DNA of 64,000 nucleotides from Sphingomonas montana (GTDB taxonomy: Bacteria > Pseudomonadota > Alphaproteobacteria > Sphingomonadales > Sphingomonadaceae): assembly GCF_001956315.1 (NCBI RefSeq), contig NZ_MOLY01000029.1, forward strand, positions 1 to 64,000, in the 5' to 3' direction. The notes below the pieces were generated by a model. That model saw only the letters and a list, made by a program, of their open reading frames with translations. It was not told the origin of the DNA and did no database searches. Within the stretch, counting starts at the first letter, position 1, and every line of letters starts with the position of its first letter. The position numbers were made by a program, and so were the translations under genes. This document shows, piece by piece, positions 63,603 through 64,000 of the stretch.

Positions 63603-63740
63603 CTAAGCCGCAACCGAGATACTGGACGTCTTCGTGTCGCCGGGCAGCGGCGCTCCGGCCGCCGCCGCATCGGCCGCCGGGATAACCGGCTCGGCGCGGG
63701 TCCGAACCTTCCCGCCTGCCGCAGTTCCAATCGGTGCCAT
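63603..63740 (-). CDS. 45-residue Ala/Pro-rich frame upstream of the ACT protein
   Basis: Starts at ATG 63740 and ends with TAG 5 nt before GTG 63597. It reads MAPIGTAAGGKVRTRAEPVI and then AADAAAAGAPLPGDTKTSSI. It has no recognised domain, but codon pattern and spacing suit a translated small protein or leader. It is nearest to the divergent Lrp gene, so it would be first in the phenylalanine operon. Confidence 0.35.
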   Translation of the reverse strand: MAPIGTAAGGKVRTRAEPVIPAADAAAAGAPLPGDTKTSSISVAA

Positions 63741-63823
63741 ATCGCCTGCCCGTCGTTTCGTTCGATCCGGTTCTATCGCGATCCACGCGGACGAACTGTC
63801 CTCGATTGCAGGGTCGTGCGCCC

Positions 63824-63848
63824 TTTTCCGGCAAGACTTGCCTGCAAA
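63824..63848. promoter_or_regulatory. 25-bp palindrome, probable Lrp operator
   Basis: GGCAAG at 63830-63835 and CTTGCC at 63837-63842 are perfect arms around one A. Outer TTT and AAA extend the symmetry so that 10 of 12 positions per side match. It lies 17 bp before the Lrp gene start and about 85 bp from the first frame of the opposite operon, ideal for autoregulation and control of phenylalanine genes. Confidence 0.6.
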
Positions 63849-63865
63849 GTGGGGATATCAGGACG

Positions 63866-64000
63866 GAATGACCACTCTCGATCAATTCGAACGCAAGATC
63901 CTGCGTCTCCTCCAGGCCGATGCCGGTCTGACGACCGCGCAGATCGCAGAGGCCGTGGGACTGTCCCCCTCACCATGCTGGCGACGGATCGATCGCATGG
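63866..64000 (+). CDS. Lrp/AsnC-family regulator, cut by window end
   Basis: The first 45 codons read MTTLDQFERKILRLLQADAG, LTTAQIAEAVGLSPSPCWRR and IDRM, the Lrp/AsnC winged HTH; the ligand-binding half lies beyond 64000. It is divergent from the phenylalanine operon and probably its amino-acid-responsive regulator, taking the place of the PhhR activator known in Pseudomonas. Confidence 0.88.

Noticed and set aside
1-64000. tRNA, rRNA, CRISPR, prophage or toxin-antitoxin genes
   Set aside because: No cloverleaf-like GTTCGAnTC sequence in a gap, no regular spacer repeats, no integrase or phage structural motifs were seen by eye; a tRNAscan/Infernal run would be decisive.

Overview
The window looks like chromosome of a GC-rich alphaproteobacterium, most likely a sphingomonad (Sphingomonas or a close relative). 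Pointers are the base composition, several large TonB-dependent receptors with their own sugar or metal gene sets, a B12-riboswitch/TonB receptor pair, the many ATGA/GTGA/TTGA stop-start overlaps, and a phenylalanine hydroxylase plus arginine-succinyltransferase block. No tRNA, rRNA, CRISPR array, phage or intact insertion sequence was seen.

Layout. (1) 1-1118: a decayed stretch with a terminator-like hairpin and broken coding fragments. (2) 1119-12650: late cobalamin biosynthesis, salvage and uptake. cobO and cobB precede a cobalamin riboswitch, which is followed by a BtuB-like receptor, a small membrane protein (possible B12 permease), a DUF1636 protein, cobT, an alpha-ribazole phosphatase and cobS. 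The opposing operon cobC-cobD-cobQ meets cobS tail to tail, and cobU diverges from cobC. No corrin-ring genes are present, so the set fits salvage or the second half of a split pathway. (3) 12954-26592: a fucose-centred glycan locus. It has a beta-galactosidase-like enzyme, an alpha-L-fucosidase, an SGNH hydrolase and an IclR regulator, then a divergent operon of SusC-type TonB receptor, fucose permease, lactonase, aldo-keto reductase fused to a SAF domain, UxaA-type dehydratase, SDR and mutarotase. Together these cover fucoside cleavage, import and oxidation of L-fucose to a diketo-deoxy-fuconate. The final cleavage enzyme is not here. (4) 26595-27608: a graveyard holding a DUF3617 remnant and a broken RND pump. 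(5) 27609-31808: a type-I-secretion-like trio (outer-membrane factor, HlyD adaptor, ABC exporter) in which every nucleotide-binding motif of the ABC protein is lost. (6) 31894-38410: an OxyR-like LysR regulator without the redox cysteines, a DUF2946 protein, a TonB siderophore-type receptor, a PepSY protein and an acyltransferase. (7) 38568-45948: a VWA protein, a 5'-truncated DUF5682 gene next to IS21-like terminal repeats, an ArsB/SLC13-type permease, an MFS transporter and a GH130 phosphorylase. (8) 45981-56910: a sulfide/persulfide/thiol island with persulfide dioxygenase, DUF442-SQR fusion, TauE exporter, DUF4174 protein, peroxiredoxin, cysteine-free ArsR regulator, thioredoxin reductase, L-serine dehydratase, M3 peptidase and a Cds1-like cysteine desulfhydrase. 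(9) 56988-64000: arginine (astD-astB-astA) and phenylalanine (phhA, aminotransferase, phhB) catabolism, facing a divergent Lrp-type regulator with a clear palindrome in front of it.

The most unusual items are the aldo-keto reductase-SAF fusion with a possible internal translation start, the ATPase-dead ABC exporter with intact partners, and the DUF442-SQR fusion in an operon set whose ArsR regulator has no cysteine. All functional calls rest on motif reading by eye. No database search was run.
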